DNA of 64,000 bases from Pelagihabitans pacificus (GCF_009371985.2 NZ_VIKU02000003.1:310001-374000); one strand, 5' to 3'; positions 47,204 to 56,699 are shown, counted from the first letter of the stretch. Made by a program: numbers and translations. Notes: generated from the letters alone by a model not told the origin.

Positions 47204-48403
47204 ATGAAAAGAAGCATCATAATAGTATTGATTTTATTCACAAATCTGATTTTTGGACAAAAAGTAAATCTAAATCGAGGAGAAATAAATGCAGAAGACT
47301 ACTTTAAAGAAATTGATTTTGAATTCGTAAAAAATAAAATAATTATACCAGCAAAAATCAAGGATAAGACTTACAGATTTATCCTTGATACGGGAGCACC
47401 AAATGTGATATCAAACGAATTATATGAATTACTAAAACCAAAAATCATTGATACGATTCCAATTTATGATGCGAGTGAAAAAAAAGAAAAACTCAAACTT
47501 GTTTCGATTGAGAAAATAATATTAGGTGACTTGGAATTTGTTAACACAGCAACGCTAGTTCAAGATTTTGGTTCTGACAATCCTCTAAAATGTTTTGGCA
47601 CAGATGGCTTCATAGGCAGCAATATGTTGCGAAATTCAATAATACAATTCGACTTGGAAAACAAAAAAATCAGAATAACTGATGATAAGAAAAAATTAAA
47701 CTTAAAGAAAAAACATTCAAATAGAATAAAATTAACAGGAACTCAAAGTAACCCATACGCTTGGATTGAATTAAAAGGCAAAGACAAAGGAAGGGAGCAA
47801 GTCTTAATTGATACAGGAATGGAAGGGCTTTATGACTTATCACTGAAAAACTATATAATCTTCGAAGAAGAAAATATCTTCAAAGTCATCGGAGTGAGTA
47901 ATGGTGCATCCGGTTTTGGTATGTTTGGCTCACCTGAATCAACTCAACAGTATCAATTGCTCTTGCCTCAAATGAAAATTAAAGACTTTACACTTGAGAA
48001 TTTAATAACAATAACAAGCAACGATAGTAATTCAAAAATTGGTGCTGAACTATTAAGGTATGGTATTTTAACAATCGACTATATTAACAAGAGATTTTAC
48101 TTTGAACCCCAAAAAGAAAGTGTAGGTATTAGAGATGAAGATTTTGGATTTTCAAGAACTTTAAAAGATGGAAATCTAATTGTCGGACTCGTATGGGATG
48201 AAAATTTAAAGAATAAAATATCATACGGGGATGTAATTTTGGAAATTAACAACAAACCGTTCAACCTATGTGAATTGCTAACTGAAAAAAACTATTTTGA
48301 AGAAGAAAACAGTTTAGAATTAAAAGTAGAGAAATCTGATGGTGAAGTGATTCAAATCATGGTAGAAAAAAGGACTACAGCCAACACGGTATATAAAAAA
48401 TAG
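47204..48403 (+). CDS. Exported retropepsin-like aspartyl protease with two DTG sites and C-terminal PDZ-like domain
   Basis: 399 residues from ATG 47204 (an earlier in-frame TTG would lie in the repeat). Signal peptide IIIVLILFTNLIFGQ. Two consecutive retropepsin-like halves: FILDTGAPNVIS (Asp62) and VLIDTGMEGLY (Asp203). Residues ~310-395 look like a PDZ domain (DGNLIVGLVWDENLKNKISYGDVILEINNKP). Two sites in one chain could form a pseudo-dimer as in pepsins. The gene is distinctly A+T-rich compared with everything before 47 kb and is the first of the single-gene modules. Confidence 0.82.
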   Translation: MKRSIIIVLILFTNLIFGQKVNLNRGEINAEDYFKEIDFEFVKNKIIIPAKIKDKTYRFILDTGAPNVISNELYELLKPKIIDTIPIYDASEKKEKLKLVSIEKIILGDLEFVNTATLVQDFGSDNPLKCFGTDGFIGSNMLRNSIIQFDLENKKIRITDDKKKLNLKKKHSNRIKLTGTQSNPYAWIELKGKDKGREQVLIDTGMEGLYDLSLKNYIIFEEENIFKVIGVSNGASGFGMFGSPESTQQYQLLLPQMKIKDFTLENLITITSNDSNSKIGAELLRYGILTIDYINKRFYFEPQKESVGIRDEDFGFSRTLKDGNLIVGLVWDENLKNKISYGDVILEINNKPFNLCELLTEKNYFEEENSLELKVEKSDGEVIQIMVEKRTTANTVYKK

Positions 48404-48516
48404 CGGTTTGATCGTTTAAACGAAACAAAATGAATGAAGTAAGAGTCGTCGCTAAACTGAAAAGCCAGTGCTTTGGAATCCGCTACTTTTCACATACGAA
48501 ACCCTTACCCTTTAAT
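48404..48516 (+). other. Spacer between modules, no long repeat
   Basis: The preceding gene ends in GCCAACACGG (48380-48389), a motif recurring at module ends. The spacer holds a perfect 12-bp palindrome TCGTTTAAACGA (48412-48423). An ATG at 48430 is in frame with the next gene, but the 29 extra residues do not look like a protein start and would hide the signal peptide. Confidence 0.4.
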
Positions 48517-49620
48517 ATGAATGACATAGCAAAATTGACTATCTTAATACTACTTGTTAGCACTGTTTGCTATGGGCAAAATCCATATACATATTCCCAA
48601 CCGAAAACGCTTGAAGATGGCTGGAAAACGAACCATATAAAATCACAAGGTATTGATTCGACCTTGATTTACAAATTTTTCAACCAAATCCAAGGTGTGC
48701 AACATAAATTGCATAGCGTATTACTGATTAAAAACAATCAATTGTGTCTCGAAGAATATTTTAAGGATCATAATGCAAATGAACCACACGACCTACGTTC
48801 GACATCGAAAAGTATTCGTTCAATTTTGTTAGGAATAGCTATTGACAAAGGATTTATTGACAATATAAATGACCCTATAAATAAATACCTCAAAAATCCC
48901 ATCCCTAAGAAAAACTTGGATGTTAGAAAGGAAAAAATTACAATTAAACACCTTTTGACTATGTCCAGCGGACTAGATTGTGATGATTGGGATAAAAAAT
49001 CAAAAGGTCAAGAAGACAGGGTCTATAAGAAAAAAGATTGGTTGCAATATACACTTGACCTACCAATGGTAAATACACCTGGGAAAGAGTCACGATACTG
49101 TTCAATGGGTGTGATTCTTATGACAGAAATTATCAGTCAATCATCAGGAATGTCAATAATGGAATTTGCTGATGAATACTTGTTCAAATCTTTGGGCATT
49201 GACAATGTAAAATGGGGACACACATCCGACAAAGAAGTCATTGCATCAGGAAAAAGATTGTATATGACTTCTAGGGATATGGCCAAAATAGGACAACTGA
49301 TTTTGAAGAAAGGAGAATGGAATGGAGAACAACTTGTATCGAAAAATTGGATTGAAGAGTCTACAACACCAAAGACGAAAATTACCGGTATTGATTATTG
49401 TTATCTGTGGTGGAATATCCCTTTTACAATAAATGAACAAAAAGTAATTTCAAAAACAGCAACCGGCAATGGCGGCCAATACATACTAATAATTCCCGAG
49501 ATGGATGTAATTGCAGTGTTTACAGGAGGCGCATATAATTCTCAAGAAGATAAATTAGCATTTGCTATTATGAAAGATATCATTCTGCCATCAATCAAAA
49601 AGGAAAAAAATAAAGGGTAA
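48517..49620 (+). CDS. Exported serine hydrolase, class C beta-lactamase/DD-peptidase fold
   Basis: 367 residues from ATG 48517, chosen because it begins the signal peptide (LTILILLVSTVCYGQ). Catalytic S-x-x-K is STSK (Ser95, Lys98); the second motif appears as YCS (Tyr194); the third motif region is SKTATGNGGQ. Members of this family are esterases, peptidases or of unknown use; a true beta-lactamase cannot be assumed. A+T-rich gene within the module array, followed by a full repeat copy. Confidence 0.88.
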   Translation: MNDIAKLTILILLVSTVCYGQNPYTYSQPKTLEDGWKTNHIKSQGIDSTLIYKFFNQIQGVQHKLHSVLLIKNNQLCLEEYFKDHNANEPHDLRSTSKSIRSILLGIAIDKGFIDNINDPINKYLKNPIPKKNLDVRKEKITIKHLLTMSSGLDCDDWDKKSKGQEDRVYKKKDWLQYTLDLPMVNTPGKESRYCSMGVILMTEIISQSSGMSIMEFADEYLFKSLGIDNVKWGHTSDKEVIASGKRLYMTSRDMAKIGQLILKKGEWNGEQLVSKNWIEESTTPKTKITGIDYCYLWWNIPFTINEQKVISKTATGNGGQYILIIPEMDVIAVFTGGAYNSQEDKLAFAIMKDIILPSIKKEKNKG

Positions 49621-49621
49621 C

Positions 49622-49872
49622 ATCGTGTCCTATGAAAAGCCCTAGTGCAGTTCCCGCTAGCGATTGTGTGCAGTGCGTACGAAGAACCAACCTTGGTGAA
49701 GCCAGAAAATCGACACCCTATCGGCATCCCTGTTATTGCGGGGAATGCGGACTATCGTACCCACCGATGAATCATGGGTTTCGTGAGGAGTTATACGTTT
49801 TTATTGCTATGATTTTTATACATTGAACGCACCGATAATGGAAATATAATTACAAGCAGCTGTATACAATGG
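49622..49872 (+). repeat. Dispersed intergenic repeat, copy 2
   Basis: Begins near CCTATGAAAAG (also found in copy 4). It contains a 51-bp block identical to copy 3 (49682-49732 = 51068-51118) and a 27-bp block identical to copy 3 (49799-49825 = 51185-51211). The final part (ATAATTACAAGCAGCTGTATAC) is degenerate relative to copies 1 and 4. Confidence 0.8.
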
Positions 49873-49918
49873 TCAACGGCATATTTGGCCGACACCGCTA
49901 AGGTAATTTAGACATTGA

Positions 49919-50041
49919 AAAGATGTATTTATTGAAAATGTAACAGAACATGGTAATGAAATTTCTGATAATGAATTATAGGAATTAAAAAATGAATTGG
50001 TAACAATTCCAAAATTAGTAATTACCGTAACCAAACAGATA
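49919..50041 (+). pseudogene. Remnant reading frame upstream of the esterase gene
   Basis: In the frame of the following gene the translation reads KDVFIENVTEHGNEISDNEL, a TAG at 49979, then ELKNELVTIPKLVITVTKQI up to the ATG at 50042. It looks like protein, with charged and hydrophobic periodicity, but is cut by stops at 49916 and 49979. It may be the tail of a lost gene whose module was joined to the esterase. No family recognised. Confidence 0.3.
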
Positions 50042-50944
50042 ATGAAATCGATAACTATTTCTGTTAAAAAAATAATTGTCTTCTTTATTTTTTTTCTCCT
50101 TTTAGTAAGCATTTACTTGGTTTGGGGGAAATTAACAAGTCCTTATGGGGTTCAAAAAGTAAGTTTCGTTCCGTCAAAATCTGAAAAATTTACACAAGGT
50201 CAGTTAAGTTTTACAATATACAGAGCAAGAACAGGCGTTAATCAAGATATTATTTACCATTTTCATGGAAGAAACTTAGATGATGCAATCTGGAATGATG
50301 ACACGTATTATACATCACTTATCCAGTCATATTGGCAAAAATCAAATATAACACCCCCTACTGTTGTGTTAATTTCTTATGGACCTGCATGGTTATTAAC
50401 ACCAAAAAATTCAATGGTTGAAAGTGGTTTAATGGATGACTTTATATCCAAAATGCCTCTGATTGAATCCAAAATAGGCCGCCCTAAAAATAGAATTTTA
50501 GTTGGTGAGTCCATGGGTGGTCTCAATGTTTTAATCCTAGGACTAAGTCATCCTGAATTGTTTTCAAGAGTTGCCTCACTATGTCCAGGTGTGTATTTGG
50601 ATTCCCCGTTTTCAGATTTTGAAAAAATACAGGAAGCATTAAAACGAACTGGGGCAGACCCTAAAATAGCACTCGGAATATACTTATTGGCGAAAACGTA
50701 TGTCTCAAACGAGGAAGAATGGAAAGAAATATCTCCTATTGATTTAATTGAGGAAGCCAATATTCATTATCCAGAACTGTATTTATCTTGTGGCCTATAT
50801 GATAAATATGGCAATTATGAAGGTACGGAAACCCTTGTTAATACTGCCAATTCAAAAGGAGTTAAAACGCGCTGGCACCCACTATACGGTGGTCATTGTG
50901 CAATTGATATTGTCTCACTAGCAGATTTTCTTTTAATTGACTGA
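50042..50944 (+). CDS. Membrane-anchored alpha/beta-hydrolase-fold esterase
   Basis: 300 residues from ATG 50042. An N-terminal hydrophobic helix (IIVFFIFFLLLVSIYLVWG) precedes an esterase-D-like alpha/beta hydrolase: oxyanion region YHFHGRN, nucleophile GESMGG (Ser157), SLCPGVYLDSPFSDFE, and the histidine in PLYGGHCAID near the end. Likely a periplasm-facing carboxyl esterase; substrate unknown. A+T-rich. A longer in-frame start at 49997 is unlikely, as it covers remnant sequence. Confidence 0.82.
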   Translation: MKSITISVKKIIVFFIFFLLLVSIYLVWGKLTSPYGVQKVSFVPSKSEKFTQGQLSFTIYRARTGVNQDIIYHFHGRNLDDAIWNDDTYYTSLIQSYWQKSNITPPTVVLISYGPAWLLTPKNSMVESGLMDDFISKMPLIESKIGRPKNRILVGESMGGLNVLILGLSHPELFSRVASLCPGVYLDSPFSDFEKIQEALKRTGADPKIALGIYLLAKTYVSNEEEWKEISPIDLIEEANIHYPELYLSCGLYDKYGNYEGTETLVNTANSKGVKTRWHPLYGGHCAIDIVSLADFLLID

Positions 50945-51029
50945 TCAAGCTTTAGAATTTGTATTGTAAAAGATTGTGGAAAAAGAAAACCTGTGACAAA
51001 CATCCCCCACCGCCGCCAGTTTGTAGCCA

Positions 51030-51250
51030 GTAGCCAACACCCACTAGACTCCTCTGCGGTGCGTATAAAGAACCAACCTTGGTGAAGCCAGAAAATCGAC
51101 ACCCTATCGGCATCCCTGCTGATGGCCCAATGCGAATAATCGTAACCACCGACGGCTCCTGGGATTTCGTCGGAATTAGCTCGATTTTATTGCTATGATT
51201 TTTATACATTGTAGGCTGTACGTACAGGAGAAATCTAGTCACCTATCCAT
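51030..51250 (+). repeat. Dispersed intergenic repeat, copy 3
   Basis: Shares 51 identical bases with copy 2 and 32 with copy 1, linking the family together. The last part is cut short after the conserved block (51185-51211) and lacks the GTTGGC-type end. The remaining bases up to 51313 have no recognised element. The stretch 50945-51029 contains AGCCAACACC at 51032 at its border. Confidence 0.8.
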
Positions 51251-51313
51251 GTGCTTCCGTTCGCGCTCATTTTAAATGAACTTTTATCCGTGACAATCAT
51301 ACCATTCGACCCT

Positions 51314-52441
51314 ATGGCAACCATGAAAAAGACGATTCCATACCGACCCATACTTCTTTTATGCATACTACTACAGACCCTAAACGTTTTTGGACAAGAG
51401 CAACCAAAAACAGCACCGGATAAAGTGAACGCGAGCCCAATAGATCATTTACCCCCCTACATCAAGCTTGTCAGCGGTTTCGGGGAACGTCCGGATTGGT
51501 CCCATGATGGCCGATTTATTCTATTTCTGGACAAACCAATGGGCGAAGTATATGAATTGGAATTGGCAACCGGAATAGTACGCCCAAAAACCAGACATTT
51601 TAATCATTACGGTTTTACCAGGGCCATGTATTTATCAAATGGCGATATCCTACTTTCCGGACCAAAGGCGCTCTTTGACCCCACCGTCAATGAGGAACGG
51701 GATAAGGCGCGCGACCTTACCTGGTTGTACGTCATGGATAAAAGTGGTACAACACCACCGGTTCCTCTAAACACCCTCTGTGCCGAAGGGCCGGCTGTTT
51801 CCAGAAATAGGATGCGGATCGCTTGGACGCATCGAGATCGCCAACTACCCGAGCTAGGAAAAAATAGGGCGAAGCTATTAATGGCCGAAATAGTCTATCG
51901 AGATGGGATACCCACCTTGGCTAACGAAAGGGTGATTTTTGATTCAAAGCAATTACCATTTTCACTGGGCCATGCAAGTCTTGAAACACAAAGTCTTGTT
52001 CCACCGGAAGACGTTAAAGTAACCTTTGCCGTTTATACCATCAACAACGGAAATAATACGGATGTTTATATGGTGGATAGTGAAACCGGGGCCTATAGGA
52101 CGATCACCAATTCTCCCTGCTGCTACGATGAGCCGGAAGGCATATTCCCGGATGGTCTGCACACACTGGTCGAACACGGACCCTCGGAGAAAAATGCGTG
52201 GCCTTTGCTCGATCTGTATAAATTGAAATTGGATGGGTCGGGGGAAATGCAACGATTAACCTATTTCACAGACTATAAGGGCTACAAGGCCAATCAAGGG
52301 GTCATTTCAGACGATGGCAAATATCTATGTTTTCAGATAGGAAAAGACCATACGGAACCAGGGGTCGGTTTTGGTTTTCTAATCATGGATTTGGAAGAAG
52401 CCGCAAAGCACCTGGAGGACTTTAAAACGTATGATGAGTAA
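51314..52441 (+). CDS. Exported TolB-like beta-propeller protein
   Basis: 375 residues from ATG 51314 (ATG 51323 also possible); either start gives the signal peptide (PILLLCILLQTLNVFGQ). The body has PD40-type blades: RPDWSHDGRFILFLD, YLSNGDILLSGPK, AVSRNRMRIAWTHRD, GIFPDGLHTLVEHGP, GVISDDGKYLCFQIG. It is a periplasmic propeller without an obvious enzyme domain. Its codon use is more G+C-rich than the neighbouring genes, so it may have a different source. Confidence 0.75.
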   Translation: MATMKKTIPYRPILLLCILLQTLNVFGQEQPKTAPDKVNASPIDHLPPYIKLVSGFGERPDWSHDGRFILFLDKPMGEVYELELATGIVRPKTRHFNHYGFTRAMYLSNGDILLSGPKALFDPTVNEERDKARDLTWLYVMDKSGTTPPVPLNTLCAEGPAVSRNRMRIAWTHRDRQLPELGKNRAKLLMAEIVYRDGIPTLANERVIFDSKQLPFSLGHASLETQSLVPPEDVKVTFAVYTINNGNNTDVYMVDSETGAYRTITNSPCCYDEPEGIFPDGLHTLVEHGPSEKNAWPLLDLYKLKLDGSGEMQRLTYFTDYKGYKANQGVISDDGKYLCFQIGKDHTEPGVGFGFLIMDLEEAAKHLEDFKTYDE

Positions 52442-52590
52442 GTATCTTAAAACTACGGCATACAAGGAACCGGGGTATAAAACCATACTTTTCTCCTGTA
52501 CTTTGAGGCCATAACTATTCCTGGGCCCATTGGTATATTAGAAATAAGTATATACAATTGTTGTAAAACTTTTGACCCGACCAACAGAAT

Positions 52591-53238
52591 ATGGAAATAG
52601 ACCACATATTTATATTTTCAAATAATGATGGAAAAGAAGCTAATAGGTTGGTTGAATTTGGCTTGACCGAAAGCAGTAGTCGCATTCATCCAGGACAAGG
52701 AACGACGAACCGAAAGTTTTACTTTGAAAATTTTTTCCTGGAAATTTTATGGGTCATCGACAAAAGTGAAATTCAAAGCGAATTAACTTCTAAAACAAAA
52801 CTTTGGGAACGTTCGCAATTTATGGAAAATGATTATTCACCTTTCGGTCTGTGTTTGGTCAATTCAAAATCGACTGACAAACTTTTTGAGCAAAGCGAAA
52901 TTTATCAGCCGAGTTATTTTCCTGAAGGAATGTCAATTGACATACTTACGAATGAAGAAAATCCAAATTTACCTTGGACTTTCAGACTTCCCTATCGAGG
53001 CAAAAAAAAGGAACATACCGAACCGATTGAACACCAAAATGGAATAAAAAGTCTGACAAAAGCAGAATTTGAAATCAAAGATAATTACGGGAAAACGGAA
53101 TTTGAGAGTTCTTTCGAAAGTGTTGAAAATATCGAATTTAATAAAGGCAATCGTTTGAGTTTAACACTCGAATTTGACAATTATTTTCAAGGAAAAATAA
53201 AAGAGTTTTCAAAATTAAACTTAATAATAAAATACTAA
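52591..53238 (+). CDS. VOC-superfamily (glyoxalase-like) protein
   Basis: 215 residues. The N-terminus MEIDHIFIFSNN followed by EANRLVEFGLTESSSRIHPGQGTTNRKFYFENFFLEILWV matches glyoxalase-like VOC proteins with paired beta-alpha-beta modules. The C-terminal ~70 residues are less conserved. No signal peptide, cytoplasmic. VOC proteins include lyases, dioxygenases and drug-binding proteins, so the activity is not defined. A+T-rich single-gene module, ended by TTTGGCAACAATGC and a full repeat copy. Confidence 0.75.
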   Translation: MEIDHIFIFSNNDGKEANRLVEFGLTESSSRIHPGQGTTNRKFYFENFFLEILWVIDKSEIQSELTSKTKLWERSQFMENDYSPFGLCLVNSKSTDKLFEQSEIYQPSYFPEGMSIDILTNEENPNLPWTFRLPYRGKKKEHTEPIEHQNGIKSLTKAEFEIKDNYGKTEFESSFESVENIEFNKGNRLSLTLEFDNYFQGKIKEFSKLNLIIKY

Positions 53239-53242
53239 AAAA

Positions 53243-53519
53243 CGTTTGGCAACAATGCAGCCTATGAAAAGTCCCAGTCCAGCTCCTTGATAGCGCTCGT
53301 CAGCGCCGTGAATGAAGAACGGAGCTTGACAAAGCGATAAAAGCAGTGCCTCATCGCCATCCTGGACGTTTGGGGTAATGCGGACCATCGTACGGATCTA
53401 TTTATTAAGGGGTTTCATAGGGAGCTTCATGGTTTTATTGATATGATTTTATAGATTGCACATTGTACGTAAAATAAAATATAGTTACTTGTAGCTATAT
53501 ACACCTGTTGGTAATAAGC
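53243..53519 (+). repeat. Dispersed intergenic repeat, copy 4 (most complete)
   Basis: Starts with GTTTGGCAACAATGC right after the VOC gene, then CCTATGAAAAG as in copy 2, TGCGGACCATCGTAC (53379-53393, identical in copy 6), the conserved ATTTTATTG...ATTG block, CATTGTACGT, ATAGTTACTTGTAGC and ends CCTGTTGGTAATAAGC (53504-53519). The two ends carry inverted GGCAAC / GTTGG-type sequences, reminiscent of attC outer boxes. Confidence 0.8.
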
Positions 53520-53558
53520 AAAACGAATAAAACAGTATATCATACAACAAAACAACCA

Positions 53559-54443
53559 ATGAGAATTTCCATTTTTATGATATCCATGATAGCTATTGGA
53601 GCAATTGTACATGGCTGTAATACTAAAAAACAAAGTTCAAAGGATAGTGAGGCATTGATTGAAGAAGAATCCTTTCTTGGTCAAAAACCGCCAAGGTTGA
53701 TTCCTGAACTTTTTGCACCTGATTTAGTTTCGACCAATCATTTAGAAATTGAAGCAGCCATTGCGCCAACTATGGAGGAGTTCTATTTTATCAGACAAAA
53801 GAAAGGTGAAGCCCCAAAATCCCACCTTCTTACATTTGAAAACGGGAAGTTGCAAGATGTTGAAGTCGAACGTCCTTCCGGTGAAGTCTTTATATCAACG
53901 GACAATAGGATAATGTACCTCGGTAATGCCTACAAGGAAAGAACGGATTTTGGATGGACTGAGGAAAAAAGTATAGGAGCATTATTTGATAAATATTCAA
54001 TTATGCGTCTTACGGCATCTTCCGATGATACTTACTATTTTGATGAACGAGATACCATTGGAACAATCAGATACTCCAAAATGGTCGATGGTCAACGGGA
54101 GATTCCAAGGAAGCTCGGTGAACAAATTAATTCAGGAGAATTCACGTCACACCCTTTTATTGCTCCGGATGAAAGCTATTTGATATGGGATAGTGAACGG
54201 GATAGTGGATTTGGTGGCTCAGATTTATATATTAGTTTCCGTCAAGATGACGGTTCGTGGGGACCTGCCATAAATATGGGTAAAGAAATAAATACTGAAA
54301 TTGATGATACTTATGGGAGCGTCACTTCAGATGGAAAATATTTTTTCTTTAACAGAGTAGACTTGGGAGAAAGTTTTGAAGAAAGTGAAGCGAATATTTT
54401 TTGGGTCGATGCCCAAGTAATTAAGCGTCTTAGGAATAAATAG
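53559..54443 (+). CDS. PD40 beta-propeller lipoprotein
   Basis: 294 residues from ATG 53559, which gives a lipoprotein signal (AIGAIVHGC). Propeller blades: AIAPTMEEFYFIRQ, FISTDNRIMYLGN, FIAPDESYLIWDSERDSGFGGSDLYISFRQDDGSWGPAINMG, SVTSDGKYFFFNR. The opening of the mature part (FLGQKPPRLIPELFAPDLVS) matches that of the partial lipoprotein at 63513, showing they are paralogues. Probably outward- or periplasm-facing; function unknown. Confidence 0.8.
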   Translation: MRISIFMISMIAIGAIVHGCNTKKQSSKDSEALIEEESFLGQKPPRLIPELFAPDLVSTNHLEIEAAIAPTMEEFYFIRQKKGEAPKSHLLTFENGKLQDVEVERPSGEVFISTDNRIMYLGNAYKERTDFGWTEEKSIGALFDKYSIMRLTASSDDTYYFDERDTIGTIRYSKMVDGQREIPRKLGEQINSGEFTSHPFIAPDESYLIWDSERDSGFGGSDLYISFRQDDGSWGPAINMGKEINTEIDDTYGSVTSDGKYFFFNRVDLGESFEESEANIFWVDAQVIKRLRNK

Positions 54444-54556
54444 AATGCCTATCACTTACACTGTATATGAAATCATGGCTCTTCACGAACACTGGCTAGT
54501 CTGCTATGCAGCCGTCGTGTGTTCGCAAGCAATCGTACAAAATTGATGATATAAAA

Positions 54557-56089
54557 ATGAAAGCAACCCTTTTACTTATTGGCGTATCGCTCACTACGAC
54601 TCTTTTCGGTCAAAATACGTTGAGCTTACAAACGGATGCCGCCAACATTACGATCGAAAAAGAGATATATGGCCATTTTTCCGAACATTTGGGAACTTGT
54701 ATCTATGAAGGCATCTATGTGGGGGAAGACTCCGAAATACCGAATATCGACGGTTATCGAAAAGATGTCGTCGAAGCCCTCAAAGCGCTAAAGGTGCCCG
54801 TACTGCGCTGGCCAGGAGGATGTTTCGCAGACACCTATCATTGGAAGGATGGCATAGGCCCTAAAGACGAACGGCCTTCTATCGTAAATGTATTCTGGGG
54901 CGGGGTTACCGAAGATAATAGTTTTGGTACGCACGAGTTTTTGAACTTTTGTGAATTAATAGATGCCGAACCCTACCTCAGTATCAACGTAGGCTCGGGA
55001 ACCGTACAGGAAGCAAGGGATTGGGTCGAATATGTGACCTCGAACAATCAAAGCCCCATGACGGACTTGCGCAAAAAAAATGGACGTGAAGAACCCTGGA
55101 AAGTAAAGTTCTGGGGTATCGGTAACGAAAACTGGGGATGCGGCGGGGATATGGCTGCGGATTATTACGCCAATATTTTCAGAAATTATTCCTCCTACAT
55201 CAAAGGCGCCGACTTTCAGAAAGTCATCTGTGGACCGGCCGGCAATGATGTCGCTTGGACCGAGACCATTCTTTCCGGTTTGAAAAATAAAACAGCCCTC
55301 GCCCAAGGGCTTTCCTTACACTACTATACCTTACCCACAGGTGATTGGGACAGTAAAGGCTCCTCAACGGATTTTGGGGAGGATATGTGGTTCAGGACGC
55401 TTCGAAACACTTTGTATATCGAAGACTATATTCAACAACATTTAGCGATCATGGACCAATACGACCCCGACCGTACTATGAAATTAATGGTGGACGAATG
55501 GGGCACCTGGTATGACCAACTCCCCGGTACCCAAGATGGCTTTTTACAACAACAAAATACGCTGAGGGATGCTCTGGTTGCCGGTATGAACCTGAATATT
55601 TTTAACAATTATGCGGAGCGAATACGTATGGCCAATATCGCCCAGATAGTGAATGTACTGCAATCGGTCATTCGGACAAATGGCCCTCAAATGGTCCGGA
55701 CGCCTACCTATTATGTATTTCAGTTGTACAATGTCCATCAAGACGCTATGTTAATTCCTACCGAACTTACGACGGAAAACTATGAATACAAGGGCGAAGC
55801 CATACCGGCTTTGAGTGCTTCTGCCTCCATCAAAGATGATGTCATCAGTATCTCAATCACCAACGCCAACCCCCATAAGGCCATTTCCGTAAGCTGTACT
55901 CCCGGGAGGGAATTTACCGCTGTCAGCGGAAAAATAGTCAATGGTGATGCCATTACGGATTATAATGACTTCGGAATGGAAGAGCGGGTTCTCATCAAGG
56001 ACTTTGAAATTGAAAAGACAAGCAATCAGGAGTTGGAGGTTGAAATTCCCGCCCACTCCGTTGTCTTGCTGCAATTACAGGTACGTTAA
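54557..56089 (+). CDS. Exported GH51 alpha-L-arabinofuranosidase
   Basis: 510 residues from ATG 54557, giving the signal MKATLLLIGVSLTTTLFGQ. GH51 TIM barrel with VLRWPGGCFADTYHWKDGIGP, the acid/base in WGIGNENWGCGG (Glu191) and the nucleophile in MVDEWGTWYD (Glu314), followed by the C-terminal beta domain. It releases terminal alpha-L-arabinose from arabinans, arabinoxylans or arabinogalactans. Sequence is more G+C-rich than the small cargo genes around it. The 113-bp gap before it has no full repeat copy. Confidence 0.92.
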   Translation: MKATLLLIGVSLTTTLFGQNTLSLQTDAANITIEKEIYGHFSEHLGTCIYEGIYVGEDSEIPNIDGYRKDVVEALKALKVPVLRWPGGCFADTYHWKDGIGPKDERPSIVNVFWGGVTEDNSFGTHEFLNFCELIDAEPYLSINVGSGTVQEARDWVEYVTSNNQSPMTDLRKKNGREEPWKVKFWGIGNENWGCGGDMAADYYANIFRNYSSYIKGADFQKVICGPAGNDVAWTETILSGLKNKTALAQGLSLHYYTLPTGDWDSKGSSTDFGEDMWFRTLRNTLYIEDYIQQHLAIMDQYDPDRTMKLMVDEWGTWYDQLPGTQDGFLQQQNTLRDALVAGMNLNIFNNYAERIRMANIAQIVNVLQSVIRTNGPQMVRTPTYYVFQLYNVHQDAMLIPTELTTENYEYKGEAIPALSASASIKDDVISISITNANPHKAISVSCTPGREFTAVSGKIVNGDAITDYNDFGMEERVLIKDFEIEKTSNQELEVEIPAHSVVLLQLQVR

Positions 56090-56201
56090 TTCAAAGGAGC
56101 GCAGGAACCGAATTTACAATAGATAGCGGCCAGCGTGCGACAAAGTGTAAAATGATTTAAGCGATAAAACATAGCTGCAGAACCTACAAGAAAGGGCGGA
56201 C

Positions 56202-56543
56202 ATGGCAAATAAATGGGGAATATCAAGAGAAATTGAAGCATTTGTTTCTAATAGGGACACACATTGTATTTATTGCGGTGTTGCCTTTTCAATAGAACAC
56301 AATTCGAGAAAAACAAAACCCACTTGGGAGCACATCGTTAATGATATTCGAATCATGACAAAAGAAAATATTGCCTTATGCTGTACTTCATGCAATGCAA
56401 GCAAGGGGGCTAAATTATTGGCGGATTGGTTAGAAGGCAACTATTGTAAAACTACAGGGATTTCGAAGGATACAGCAGCTCAGGTAGTGAAAGATGCGCT
56501 CATGAATCCACCAAGCGTGATTAAACAGGAGAATAGCCTATAA
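56202..56543 (+). CDS. HNH endonuclease domain protein
   Basis: 113 residues with the HNH/McrA-like zinc-bound layout: THCIYCG (first CxxC), WEHIVND (active-site His) and NIALCCTSCNASKG (second CxxC with the conserved N-x-x-K). Free-standing, with no restriction or phage genes near. Such small nucleases are frequent cargo in accessory regions. The role (defence, mobility or other) is open. Confidence 0.85.
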   Translation: MANKWGISREIEAFVSNRDTHCIYCGVAFSIEHNSRKTKPTWEHIVNDIRIMTKENIALCCTSCNASKGAKLLADWLEGNYCKTTGISKDTAAQVVKDALMNPPSVIKQENSL

Positions 56544-56699
56544 TCAGCCCACCAAAGGCGCCCGTCCCTGACACCTGCCCCATTCCCGCCGGCTGACAAC
56601 CGGTGCCCCCCGAGCAACAAATTCCATCCCCCTTTTCAAATAATCGTGCCCCTCTTTTTAGTAACTTACTTGCCATTGGGCAAAAACATCGTCTTGGCA

